Made by a program: the position numbers and the translations under genes. 46,140 nucleotides of DNA from Patescibacteria group bacterium (GTDB lineage Bacteria; Patescibacteriota; Minisyncoccia; Phycocordibacterales; PALSA-1337), in assembly GCA_018970245.1 (NCBI GenBank), contig JAGWWT010000008.1, positions 1-46,140 on the forward strand. The letters are read 5' to 3'. The notes beneath the pieces were generated by a model. That model was given only the letters and a program-made list of their open reading frames with translations, had not been told where the DNA came from and did not search any database. Each line of letters opens with the position of its first letter. The first letter of the stretch is position 1. Below, piece after piece: positions 17,295-23,253 of the stretch.

Positions 17295-18718
17295 CCGGCC
17301 ATCCAAGAGTTAGGAGTTGATTTACGAATTTCAGCAGCCCTATAAGACTGCTTTACTTCAGGAAGGTTAGAAACTTCACCTGAAGGTTTACGTCGACGAG
17401 CGGTAATCTTATCGAAGATTTCTGTCAAGCCCCACACAAGGGCATCAACACGGTCAGGAGACCCAAAACCATTGCTTCGAATGTTGTCGATAGAGAAGAT
17501 GCACATTTGATCTTCAAGCTTGTCAAACCTACCACAGTGATGAATCCTATTTTGTTCATACAAAGCTGAAATGGGTTCAGCTCGAATGATCTTACCTCTA
17601 CTGGCATGAACCAAAGTAATCGGAACCGAACGATCAACGGCCTTAATAACCGCTGAGACCATCTCACCGCCTTGGTTTTTCTCAGCTACGATCTTGTCTG
17701 CTGACCACTTGCGGTAGAGCTGTACGGCCTTCCTAGCCCATTCTTCAGGTGTTCCACGTAGTGAACCATCCTCAAGAACATAACCTCGTGCATAGCCGTC
17801 ATTGTCTCGTGCCAAGCCGACGACAACAATACCTGTTTCGTCGCTTCCTTCTTCGGAAGTAGTTGACGGGTCGATTGCAACAAGCACTCGTTCGAGGTCT
17901 TCAGGGGGAGTATGGAGTCGGTTGCCATCAATCATCGTCCTATTCCACAGAGCACCGGGAATGTCTTCCAACATCTCACCTTCAAGCTCTTGTCGACCAA
18001 GACGAGTACCACCGTACTTATCTTCAATGGTTCGAATGAAGTTTGAAGCGAGGTTAGGAGTGTTGTCGAACGTAGAACCACGGGTAACAAATACCGTAGG
18101 ATCATTCAGCATCTTACGAAGCAGAGGAAGAGGGCGAGGAGTAGTAGTGATAATAGCTCGAGGCTTCTCACCAAGACGCAGACCAAACGCCAACTGGTCC
18201 CATGTATCAGCGCAATACCGCCACTTAGCCAGCTCGTCACACCAAGCAGCATCATGCTGAGGACCACGGAGCTGGTCAGGTTCAACGGCGTTATACAGAG
18301 TAGCTACAGCCCCATTTGGCCACGTAACACGCCGTTTAGACGGCTCGTAGACAGGGCGGAAATCTTTAGGGTGAACAGCAAGTAGACCACTTTCACCTTC
18401 AACCATAACGTCTCGGGCGTCAGGAGCAGTTTCAGCAACCAGTGCGATGCGGTTGTATCGACCAGCTGACATTGGAGTAGGTCCACAGACCCAATCACGA
18501 ATTGTTTCTGCCCCTGTACGGGTCTTACCGAAGCCACGACCGGCAAGAATCAGCCATGTTGACCAATCCCCTTCCGGTACTAGCTGATTGGGACGAGCCC
18601 AAAACTTCCAGTTCCACCGGAGGTTAGCAAGTTCTTCAGTGCTGAGTTTCTTCAGCTGTTCCGCTCGGTCGCTGTCGCTCAGCGAGGCCAGCAATTGCGC
18701 GGGTGAAAGCATCTGCAT
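17291..18718 (-). CDS. Terminase large subunit
   Basis: The ATG at 18718 (MQMLSPAQLLASL) is chosen because AAGGTG lies 7 nt upstream; the open frame extends further to 18859. The product is 475 aa. The ATPase domain has a clear Walker A (GRGFGKT, residues 60-66) and the following TRTGAETIRDW. The nuclease domain has the acidic cluster VAIDPSTTSEEGSDETG, with Asp as metal ligand, and a late VDALVWGLTEI. It overlaps the small subunit by 83 nt and the portal by 4 nt. It powers DNA packaging into the procapsid and cuts the concatemer. The packaging mode (headful or cos) cannot be read from this protein alone. Confidence 0.93.
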   Translation of the reverse strand: MQMLSPAQLLASLSDSDRAEQLKKLSTEELANLRWNWKFWARPNQLVPEGDWSTWLILAGRGFGKTRTGAETIRDWVCGPTPMSAGRYNRIALVAETAPDARDVMVEGESGLLAVHPKDFRPVYEPSKRRVTWPNGAVATLYNAVEPDQLRGPQHDAAWCDELAKWRYCADTWDQLAFGLRLGEKPRAIITTTPRPLPLLRKMLNDPTVFVTRGSTFDNTPNLASNFIRTIEDKYGGTRLGRQELEGEMLEDIPGALWNRTMIDGNRLHTPPEDLERVLVAIDPSTTSEEGSDETGIVVVGLARDNDGYARGYVLEDGSLRGTPEEWARKAVQLYRKWSADKIVAEKNQGGEMVSAVIKAVDRSVPITLVHASRGKIIRAEPISALYEQNRIHHCGRFDKLEDQMCIFSIDNIRSNGFGSPDRVDALVWGLTEIFDKITARRRKPSGEVSNLPEVKQSYRAAEIRKSTPNSWMAG

Positions 18719-19205
18719 CTTCTTGCACCTTTTCGTACTGGATTGCACCCCCGTCTTTACCAGTGATTTCCTTCTTTTCGATGAACATACCGAGGTATTT
18801 ACCAAGGAGTTCAGCAGCTCGAAGCACTGCATTGGGGTTAAAGTTTTCGTCGTCTTCACAGCGTTCCAAAGTCTTAGTCAGCTTACGGACGACGTAGCCA
18901 ACATCGACATCAAACGCCTTAGCTTGTTCAGCCTGAAGGTGATCAATGGCGGCTCTTATGCCCGGATGCCGAAGCATCGTGTGTCCAATCCGATTTAGAT
19001 TGGGACCACTGTAACCTGCACGACGGCAGGCTGCAGTAGCATCAAAGTCCTTGATATATTCAGACACAAAAGCTGATTGACGAGGAGTGAATGAGATGAA
19101 GAGGTCTTCAATATTACCAGACTGAAGAGCCCTCTCAATCTTGGGCTTAATCGCCCGTTTACGACCCTGCTTTACAGGGCGAATAACAGAGATGTCGTCA
19201 GCCAT
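18636..19205 (-). CDS. Terminase small subunit
   Basis: This 189-aa protein starts with a basic stretch (KQGRKRAIKPKIE). A helix-turn-helix-like core follows, with the small-terminase pattern FTPRQSAFVSEYIKDFDATAAC..AGYSG (residues 40-68). Next come HPGIRAAIDHLQAEQAKA and a helical domain, then an acidic C terminus. It should recognise the packaging initiation site and recruit the large subunit. Its 3' end overlaps the terL start by 83 nt, a long overlap that suggests coupled translation. Confidence 0.88.
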   Translation of the reverse strand: MADDISVIRPVKQGRKRAIKPKIERALQSGNIEDLFISFTPRQSAFVSEYIKDFDATAACRRAGYSGPNLNRIGHTMLRHPGIRAAIDHLQAEQAKAFDVDVGYVVRKLTKTLERCEDDENFNPNAVLRAAELLGKYLGMFIEKKEITGKDGGAIQYEKVQEDADAFTRAIAGLAERQRPSGTAEETQH

Positions 19206-19214
19206 ATTCCACCA

Positions 19215-19382
19215 TTAAAGCTTAGTAATATCGGTTTCTACAGTGTTTTCAATCGCAGTAAAGACGGCTTCATCAGCAGCTTCAGCTGTCTCAATTACAG
19301 CCTCATCTTCCTTGCGAATCTGCTGGTAGGCGAGGTACAAAACCCCAGCCACAACAGCTAAAATAATCAGAGGAACGATCAT
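19215..19382 (-). CDS. Small single-span membrane protein
   Basis: This 55-aa ORF begins at the ATG at 19382, one base upstream of the stop of the preceding small gene. Residues 1-18 are strongly hydrophobic (MIVPLIILAVVAGVLYLA), and an acidic Ala/Glu/Asp-rich tail ends VETDITKL. The product looks like an inner-membrane peptide with a cytoplasmic acidic tail. Function is unknown. Its position second in the late operon does not point to a virion role. Confidence 0.6.
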   Translation of the reverse strand: MIVPLIILAVVAGVLYLAYQQIRKEDEAVIETAEAADEAVFTAIENTVETDITKL

Positions 19383-19547
19383 TTACTTACCCTTGTTAAT
19401 CTTCTTGATGGCAGCAGTGTCAGCCTTCTTATCAGCCGCTGACTTCTCCCACTTTGCCACGGATACGCCAGCCTTCTTGGCACCAGCCTTATCCATCTTC
19501 TTGTCTTGCTTAGTCTTTTCAAACTTAGCCGGTGTCATCTTAGCCAT
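19383..19547 (-). CDS. Small lysine-rich protein, first gene of the virion operon
   Basis: This 54-aa ORF starts at ATG 19547 with AGGATT 5 nt upstream. About one third of residues are Lys (MAKMTPAKFEKTKQDKKMDK, then KKAGVSVAKWEKSAADKKAD). It is the first gene after the consensus late promoter at 19600-19628. A small, very basic protein may bind nucleic acid. Similar short Lys-rich ORFs are common at the head of phage operons, but I do not recognise a function. Confidence 0.6.
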   Translation of the reverse strand: MAKMTPAKFEKTKQDKKMDKAGAKKAGVSVAKWEKSAADKKADTAAIKKINKGK

Positions 19548-19599
19548 GTTAAATCCTATCTTATGATATGAAAAAGTAAATCTCGAAACCTTATACTAT

Positions 19600-19628
19600 A
19601 TTATACCACAGAATGCAAATGTTGTCAA
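19600..19628 (-). promoter_or_regulatory. Consensus sigma70 promoter for the virion operon
   Basis: On the minus strand TTGACA (19628-19623) and TATAAT (19605-19600) are separated by exactly 17 bp. TGG precedes the -10, giving an extended TGn motif. Downstream is TATAAGG, shared with other promoters here. The first minus-strand gene starts about 50 bp downstream. Confidence 0.92.
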
Positions 19629-19660
19629 CTAAAAAATGCAATATTATCAAAAAAAGTTAT

Positions 19661-19742
19661 GGGAGGGGGGTGCCGCCCCACCGGGGGGTGGGCCATTTAG
19701 ACGCCACCTATCGGCGGCTTTAGACGCCAACATCAGTTGGCT
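19661..19742. other. G-rich tract and two hairpin repeats between divergent promoters
   Basis: Four G runs lie at 19661-19692 (GGG, GGGGGG, GGGGGG, GGG) with a C-rich segment between, so a G-quadruplex or a hairpin could form. The 11-mer TTTAGACGCCA then occurs twice (19696-19706 and 19719-19729), each followed by an inverted repeat. The second is GCCAAC-atca-GTTGGC (19726-19741). No gene is present. The segment lies just upstream of the rightward promoter and behind the leftward one, so it may be a regulatory site. Confidence 0.55.
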
Positions 19743-19775
19743 GGGGACAAAAAAGATCAAGACAGAAAAAAGGTA

Positions 19776-19804
19776 TTGACAGATTTTCATTTTCATGATA
19801 TAAT
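19776..19804 (+). promoter_or_regulatory. Consensus sigma70 promoter, rightward
   Basis: TTGACA (19776-19781) and TATAAT (19799-19804) lie 17 bp apart with an extended -10 (TGA before TATAAT). The -10 is followed by ACTTATATAAAG, which resembles the region after the promoters at 33086 and 37399. Its transcript enters an AT-rich leader and meets a terminator at 20079-20137. Confidence 0.92.
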
Positions 19805-19810
19805 ACTTAT

Positions 19811-19925
19811 ATAAAGAGTATATATAAAGATATATATTAATAGTTAATAGTTAATAATAGTTATTATTAATAAATATTAGTTAATAAATATCATCTAAAG
19901 AATAGTATCTTTAAGATAAGTTTTA
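19811..19925 (+). repeat. AT-rich leader with TTAATA/TAGTTA repeats
   Basis: This transcribed stretch is almost pure A+T and is built from imperfect copies of TTAATAGTTAATAG and TTATTAATAAATATTAGT. No ORF of useful size is present. A similar stretch lies downstream of the 33086 promoter. It could ease DNA unwinding or form an mRNA 5' structure. A GGGGC-GAA-GCCCC hairpin follows at 19936-19948. Confidence 0.6.
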
Positions 19926-19990
19926 AGAATACTTAGGGGCGAAGCCCCAAACCTTTAATTAACCCTCTTTAGTCGAAGAAAGGATAACTG

Positions 19991-20035
19991 ATGATGTACT
20001 TTGTCTTTCCTCTTGATCCGACCGAAGGGAGGTGA
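19991..20035 (+). promoter_or_regulatory. 14-codon leader ORF overlapping a perfect anti-16S sequence
   Basis: An AGGA lies 6 nt before ATG ATG TAC..., which encodes MMYFVFPLDPTEGR and a TGA stop. The stop lies inside GGAGGTGATCC (20028-20038), which is complementary over 11 nt to the 3' tail of bacterial 16S rRNA. No start codon follows at a normal distance, so this is not an ordinary ribosome binding site. A small hairpin (GTCTGT-aa-ACAGAC, 20051-20064) and a terminator come next. The layout resembles a transcription-attenuation or ribosome-pausing leader. This is an inference. Confidence 0.5.
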
Positions 20036-20078
20036 TCCTATCTACCTCTAGTCTGTAAACAGACAGAAGGTTCTAACT

Positions 20079-20137
20079 AGGGCTCTCGGGCTGTCTCTTC
20101 CAACAAGGAGGGGCGACCTTGGGAGCCCTTTTCTTTT
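20079..20137 (+). terminator. Rho-independent terminator of the rightward leader
   Basis: AGGGCTC (20079-20085) pairs with GAGCCCT (20123-20129) and is followed by TTTTCTTTT. The 37-nt internal part can form extra pairing. It would end the RNA from the 19776 promoter after about 320 nt unless antitermination or attenuation control allows read-through into the genes from 21217 on. Confidence 0.75.
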
Positions 20138-20340
20138 GTCAACACTAAATTCAAATATAGATACCCTCTAGAATGCCCTCAGAAGCCCCGTAGAAGCTGG
20201 TTGACATACCCTGAGCTACCCCAGTACCACAGACCCCTATAAACCCTCTGAGAACGCCTTAAAATCGAAATTACAAATTCCTAATTTTTTATATAATTCT
20301 GTGAGCCGGTTAAATACGCAAGGAGTGCCTAAGCATTCTA

Positions 20341-20364
20341 CCCCTACCCCCCTACCCCACCCCC
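20341..20364 (-). other. G-quadruplex-forming tract (G runs on minus strand)
   Basis: The plus strand reads four C runs of 4, 6, 4 and 5, split by TA, TA and A. The minus strand therefore has four G runs with 1-2 nt loops, the pattern of a stable quadruplex (i-motif on the other strand). It directly abuts the first iteron. Confidence 0.75.
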
Positions 20365-20510
20365 TGCTATTGAGAAGCATTAGCAATAACAGATGCTATT
20401 GAGAATCATTCTCATTATCCAAATGATATTGAGAACCATTCGCATCAACCTATCGCTATTGATAATCATTCGCATTAGCATTAAGTTATTGATAACGATT
20501 CTCATTATCG
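20365..20510. repeat. Five Fur-box-like iterons
   Basis: Five 19-bp cores of the 9-1-9 form ATTGANAAN-N-ATTNNCATT start at 20369, 20398, 20428, 20458 and 20488, so spacing is 29, 30, 30 and 30 bp. The second (ATTGAGAAT-C-ATTCTCATT) is an almost perfect inverted repeat. The fourth contains TGATAATCATT, identical to the centre of the classic Fur box. No gene lies in or next to the array. It could be replication-initiator iterons or a multi-site operator. Confidence 0.8.
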
Positions 20511-20513
20511 CCT

Positions 20514-20538
20514 CACATACGCATACGCGCGCGTGTGT
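20514..20538. other. 25-nt alternating pyrimidine-purine tract
   Basis: From 20514 every base alternates pyrimidine and purine, ending in CGCGCGCGTGTGT. Such tracts adopt Z-DNA under negative supercoiling. It lies just after the iteron array. The motif CGCATACGCAT recurs close by (20550-20560). Confidence 0.7.
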
Positions 20539-21127
20539 CTGTTAGTCCGCGCATACGCATTGGAACAAAGAGAGAACACAATGTAAGGTACGAATTTACA
20601 ATACCAGGGTTGACCTGCCAGCCGATATGTGAAACTTTCCAATCATCGGAAGCGCAGGGGCCTTTGAGGCTTGGTTGTCACCCTTCCGACACTTAGCTTG
20701 GCTTTGCCTTTGCCCTCGGGCGTTAGGTCCACAAAGTCAGGAATTGAGGGACAAAAAGAATGTTTGACAGGCCATTCTAAAAATGCCAGTCTACAAACAG
20801 TCAACTGACAGTCCATCCTAGATGGACCAAGGTTGGCAACATCAGTCGCCCCACGATATGGGGACATAGTAGTGATTAGGCGTGGCCTATCGTTAGATAG
20901 TAGTGCGCTTTTGAGCGAAATTGTATGTCCTTAGTGGAAGCGATAACCGGGCAGATTATTCGGTGGGTATATCGTAGGGCTTATCGCCTGTAGGTTGACT
21001 ATCGGGTAAGTAAAGCGACGCCATAGGTATGACAAAGCCTGTGGTCCTTTGGTAAGGTGTAGTCGTGTTTAACTGTCAATATGCCGTAGTCAGCATGATA
21101 ATCGTGCTGCCGCAACTCGGCGAAAGC
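20539..21127. other. 589-bp non-coding stretch with many stem-loops
   Basis: I find no ORF with a plausible start and ribosome site on either strand. Short, clear hairpins are present: GTCCATC-cta-GATGGAC (20811-20827), CCCCA-cgata-TGGGG (20849-20863) and TAGGC-gtg-GCCTA (about 20877-20889). A longer pairing, CCATAGG with CCTGTGG, lies near 21031-21054. The region could be a structured leader RNA for the downstream operon, a small RNA, or part of the origin. No promoter of the consensus type used elsewhere is visible. Confidence 0.5.
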
Positions 21128-21178
21128 CATCCTAGTATCTTCCTGTCTTAACGGGAAGTAGGATGCTAAATAAGACAG
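21128..21178 (+). promoter_or_regulatory. Predicted H-type RNA pseudoknot before the first rightward gene
   Basis: CATCCTA (21128-21134) pairs with TAGGATG (21159-21165), and CTTCC (21139-21143) pairs with GGAAG (21154-21158). The hairpin loop contains CTGTCTTA, which can pair perfectly over 8 nt with TAAGACAG at 21171-21178. This makes either a pseudoknot or a two-state switch. It ends about 38 nt before the start codon at 21217. Confidence 0.55.
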
Positions 21179-21216
21179 CATGGTTACGACATTTCCACTT
21201 TTCGAAAGGGTTTTGT

Positions 21217-21408
21217 ATGGCTCGCGCATCTTATCAGCATCACCATTCGCTCAAGATTGGTAAAACCTACAAGAAAAAGCCGGCTGCTACTGTGCTGCCG
21301 ATTAACAAGACCAAACAGAAGATTGCCGAAAAGGATATTGACGCCTATGTCGCGTCGATTGCCATCAAGGACCGGGTTAAGAAGCCCAAACTGTCATTGA
21401 AATTCTAA
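21217..21408 (+). CDS. Small basic protein, unknown
   Basis: The ATG at 21217 (MARASYQHHHSLKIG) is chosen over an upstream in-frame ATG that lies inside the hairpin, because GAAAGGG precedes it. The product is 63 aa and strongly basic (KIGKTYKKKPAATV, NKTKQKIAEKD, KDRVKKPKLSLKF). No family is recognised. As the first coding gene after the control region it is probably expressed early. A basic early protein could bind nucleic acid or a host factor, but this is a guess. Confidence 0.65.
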   Translation: MARASYQHHHSLKIGKTYKKKPAATVLPINKTKQKIAEKDIDAYVASIAIKDRVKKPKLSLKF

Positions 21409-21421
21409 CTTCGCTACCGTG

Positions 21422-21460
21422 CTGTCTTACCTAGTATCCTCTAGGGTGGAGTAAAGACAG
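21422..21460 (+). promoter_or_regulatory. Two-step hairpin before the 21470 gene
   Basis: CTGTCTT (21422-21428) pairs with AAGACAG (21454-21460), and inside it CCTAG (21430-21434) pairs with CTAGG (21441-21445). The stem ends at the RBS (GGAGTAA) of the next gene. The elements CTGTCTTA and CCTAGTATC are shared with the pseudoknot at 21128. It may be an RNase III-type processing site or translation control. Confidence 0.55.
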
Positions 21461-21469
21461 GAGTAACTT

Positions 21470-22072
21470 ATGGCGAAGTCTTTTAACGCTCAAATGGCTG
21501 ATCGGTTCCGCAAGATCAGTACCGATTACGCCACCATCAATCGTTATGTCCACGATACGGCCATGATGATTGTGCAGCACGCCTACAACACCAAGGACTG
21601 TTCGACAGCCCAAGGTCTGATCAACTGTATGCCGCAATCGGCCCGCAAGCTGGCGCTGATCACGTGGTTTACCAAATACTCCCCGATTGTCGTCAAGGAC
21701 TCGGACAAGTGGCAATCCAAGATGCACAAGCCCGACTCCAAGATGTACGTCGAGTGGCAGCTTGAAGAGGCTGCGGCGAATCCGTGGTACACCATCGCGG
21801 AAGAAATGGGCAAAGAGTCCAAGAAGTATTCGCTGGATGAAATTCTGGCGATGCTGCCCAAGCTGGCCAAGACCGTCCACAAGAAGGCTGAGGGCATGGA
21901 TGGCGACGAAGCCGCTCAGACCGAAGCTTTCGCACAGTGGCTGGATCAGCTCAAGATTCCGTCGTTCGCCTCCGTCAAGGCGGCTGTCAGCAATGACGCC
22001 GACACGCCGGCGGAAGGTGAAGTGGAAGGCAACATCATCGAATTGCCTGATCCCGAAGCCCGCGCAGCCTAA
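21470..22072 (+). CDS. Conserved-looking phage protein, unknown
   Basis: This 200-aa, mainly helical protein begins MAKSFNAQMADRFRKISTDY. Key segments are INRYVHDTAMMIVQHAYNTK, SARKLALITWFTKYSPIVV and EEMGKESKKYSLDEILAMLPK, with an acidic, disordered C terminus. The layout (helical N part, a WFTKYSPI-type segment, acidic tail) is one I associate with uncharacterised early proteins of lytic phages, but I cannot name it. It has a good RBS (GGAGTAA) and C-ending codons. A hairpin precedes it and another follows. Confidence 0.75.
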   Translation: MAKSFNAQMADRFRKISTDYATINRYVHDTAMMIVQHAYNTKDCSTAQGLINCMPQSARKLALITWFTKYSPIVVKDSDKWQSKMHKPDSKMYVEWQLEEAAANPWYTIAEEMGKESKKYSLDEILAMLPKLAKTVHKKAEGMDGDEAAQTEAFAQWLDQLKIPSFASVKAAVSNDADTPAEGEVEGNIIELPDPEARAA

Positions 22073-22084
22073 GCTGTGATTTAG

Positions 22085-22112
22085 TCACCCTATGAAGAAA
22101 TTTGTAGGGTGA
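22085..22112 (+). promoter_or_regulatory. Stem-loop before the 22132 gene
   Basis: TCACCCTA (22085-22092) and TAGGGTGA (22105-22112) form a perfect 8-bp stem with a 12-nt loop. There is no U tract. It is the third such hairpin placed just upstream of a small gene in this operon. Confidence 0.6.
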
Positions 22113-22131
22113 TGTAATCATAGGAGGGTTT

Positions 22132-22308
22132 ATGCCCAAGCCGAACCATTGCCGGCACGTAATGTATCACTACGCCTTTTCTGCCTCTAAGGCTGAAATC
22201 CCTCAAAAAAAGAGGGAATTGAAGCTGCAATGTGCAGATGAGATGGACGTCTCTTTTGATCCTCGGATCATGGGACTGTCTCCTCGCTTCATGTATATTC
22301 ATCAATAG
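22132..22308 (+). CDS. Small protein with His/Cys-rich N terminus, unknown
   Basis: This 58-aa ORF starts at ATG 22132 with a strong AGGAGG 5 nt upstream. It begins MPKPNHCRHVMYHYAFSASK and has a charged middle (PQKKRELKLQCADEMDVSF). The N-terminal His and Cys residues (H6, C7, H9, H13) could bind a metal. No family is recognised. The next gene starts 8 nt after its stop. Confidence 0.6.
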   Translation: MPKPNHCRHVMYHYAFSASKAEIPQKKRELKLQCADEMDVSFDPRIMGLSPRFMYIHQ

Positions 22309-22316
22309 GGGGACTT

Positions 22317-22490
22317 ATGACCTCACTTCGTCAACATCTTATCAGTCAAGGGGTGGATGATGAAGCGGCCCTTCGTCGTCATCTGTTGTTCATCCACAAG
22401 ACGCAGCTTCGTGTCAGTGGGAAGATCAATCTTCTCCGCTATCGGGTCAATCCCGACAATCCGAACGATGCTCCTCTGATGCAAGGATAA
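22317..22490 (+). CDS. Small helical protein, unknown
   Basis: This 57-aa ORF starts at ATG 22317 with an AGGGGGA RBS. The sequence MTSLRQHLISQGVDDEAALR, then HLLFIHKTQLRVSGK, suggests two helices with a basic turn. It lies in a row of three small genes with good ribosome sites and little spacing, so it is likely real. Function unknown. Confidence 0.55.
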   Translation: MTSLRQHLISQGVDDEAALRRHLLFIHKTQLRVSGKINLLRYRVNPDNPNDAPLMQG

Positions 22491-22494
22491 AAAT

Positions 22495-22689
22495 ATGTGT
22501 TACCCCGGAACCCCTGAAAAGACGGATGCTCAATTGGCTTCGGCTCTTCGTCGTTCGTATGAGCTGCGGAACGCTGCCCTTCGTAAATTGCAGAAGCGCG
22601 ACTACAACATCTTTAACTACGGAACGAAAAGGCCTTTGCTTGAACTTGATCCTAAGGAAATCAAGATTCAAAAGATGATCAACATATAG
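22495..22689 (+). CDS. Small basic protein, unknown
   Basis: This 64-aa protein (MCYPGTPEKTDAQLASALRR, then YELRNAALRKLQKRDYNIF) is basic and helical, with AAGGAT 8 nt before the start. It is the last gene before the terminator at 22733. The opening MCYPGTPEK resembles the start of several small phage proteins of unknown role. Function unknown. Confidence 0.6.
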   Translation: MCYPGTPEKTDAQLASALRRSYELRNAALRKLQKRDYNIFNYGTKRPLLELDPKEIKIQKMINI

Positions 22690-22732
22690 CCGCTACAATT
22701 TGCGGCTGCATTTCTCCGCTTTGATCATCAAT

Positions 22733-22779
22733 AAACCCCTGATGGCTGTCAGTAAATGGCGGTTTTCAGGGGTTTTTTG
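22733..22779 (+). terminator. Rho-independent terminator
   Basis: AAACCCCTGA (22733-22742) pairs with TCAGGGGTTT (22766-22775), with a T tract through 22778. It separates the small-gene cluster at 21.2-22.7 kb from the peptide-ligase region. No strong promoter follows, so some read-through is likely. Confidence 0.85.
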
Positions 22780-22806
22780 TTTGTCAATACCAAGGAGGAA
22801 ATATTT

Positions 22807-23058
22807 ATGGCTATCCTGACCCGCACCCAGTACGGCTGCGCCACGGCGAAGACGCTGGCTGATCTCGGCTTGAAGGCCAGCCGTCCGGCTGATGTGTCGA
22901 TTCACCGCTTCGGCAAGAAGAAGGTCAGCAACACGGCCAAGCCGCAGAAGAAGAAGCCGACTCTCCCTCAGCGGCGTCTGGCCATCCGTCAGGCCGAGTT
23001 CGACAAGATGACTGCCGTCCATCAGGCCGGCCACTCCCGTCCCGGCAGCCTTCGGTGA
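22807..23058 (+). CDS. Small Lys/Arg-rich protein, unknown
   Basis: The ATG at 22807 (MAILTRTQYGCATAK) has AAGGAGG 8 nt upstream; the in-frame ATG at 22756 lies inside the terminator. The 83-aa product is basic (HRFGKKKVSNTAKPQKKKPT). No family is recognised. It is the first gene of the C-rich-codon block. A role in nucleic-acid binding would fit the charge but is not shown. Confidence 0.6.
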   Translation: MAILTRTQYGCATAKTLADLGLKASRPADVSIHRFGKKKVSNTAKPQKKKPTLPQRRLAIRQAEFDKMTAVHQAGHSRPGSLR

Positions 23059-23112
23059 AGGGGGTTATTTCCTTCTTCCGCTACGTCCTCAACTACTTCA
23101 AAAAGGTGGATT

Positions 23113-23229
23113 ATGACCCGTATTGACTTTGAAGAGTTCTTCAAGATCGTCGGCGAAGTGATTGTCTTCACCGTGGCTGTTCTCAGCCTCGTGGCCGTCA
23201 TTTCCGTCACCTACGCCCTGTCTCACTGA
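23113..23229 (+). CDS. Single-span membrane micropeptide
   Basis: This 38-aa ORF starts at ATG 23113 with AAAAGGTGG upstream. It begins with an acidic segment (MTRIDFEEFFKIVGE) and continues with one hydrophobic helix (VIVFTVAVLSLVAVISVTYA). A membrane peptide is the only supported statement. Codon use is C-rich like the neighbours, which supports coding. Confidence 0.5.
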   Translation: MTRIDFEEFFKIVGEVIVFTVAVLSLVAVISVTYALSH

Positions 23230-23253
23230 TCGACCAATCGAAAGGAAGTTCCT

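Noticed and set aside
20271-20296. Possible promoter with TATAAT near 20291
   Set aside because: The best -35 (TTACAA) is 15 bp away, a poor spacing, and it lacks the features shared by the five clear promoters.
20365-20510. CRISPR array
   Set aside because: Repeats are imperfect 19-bp palindromes with 10-11 bp gaps, far too short for spacers, and no cas genes are present.
20643-20867. 74-codon minus-strand ORF in the non-coding control region
   Set aside because: No ribosome site, Pro/Arg/Thr-rich sequence and no coding-like bias; stem-loops better explain the region.
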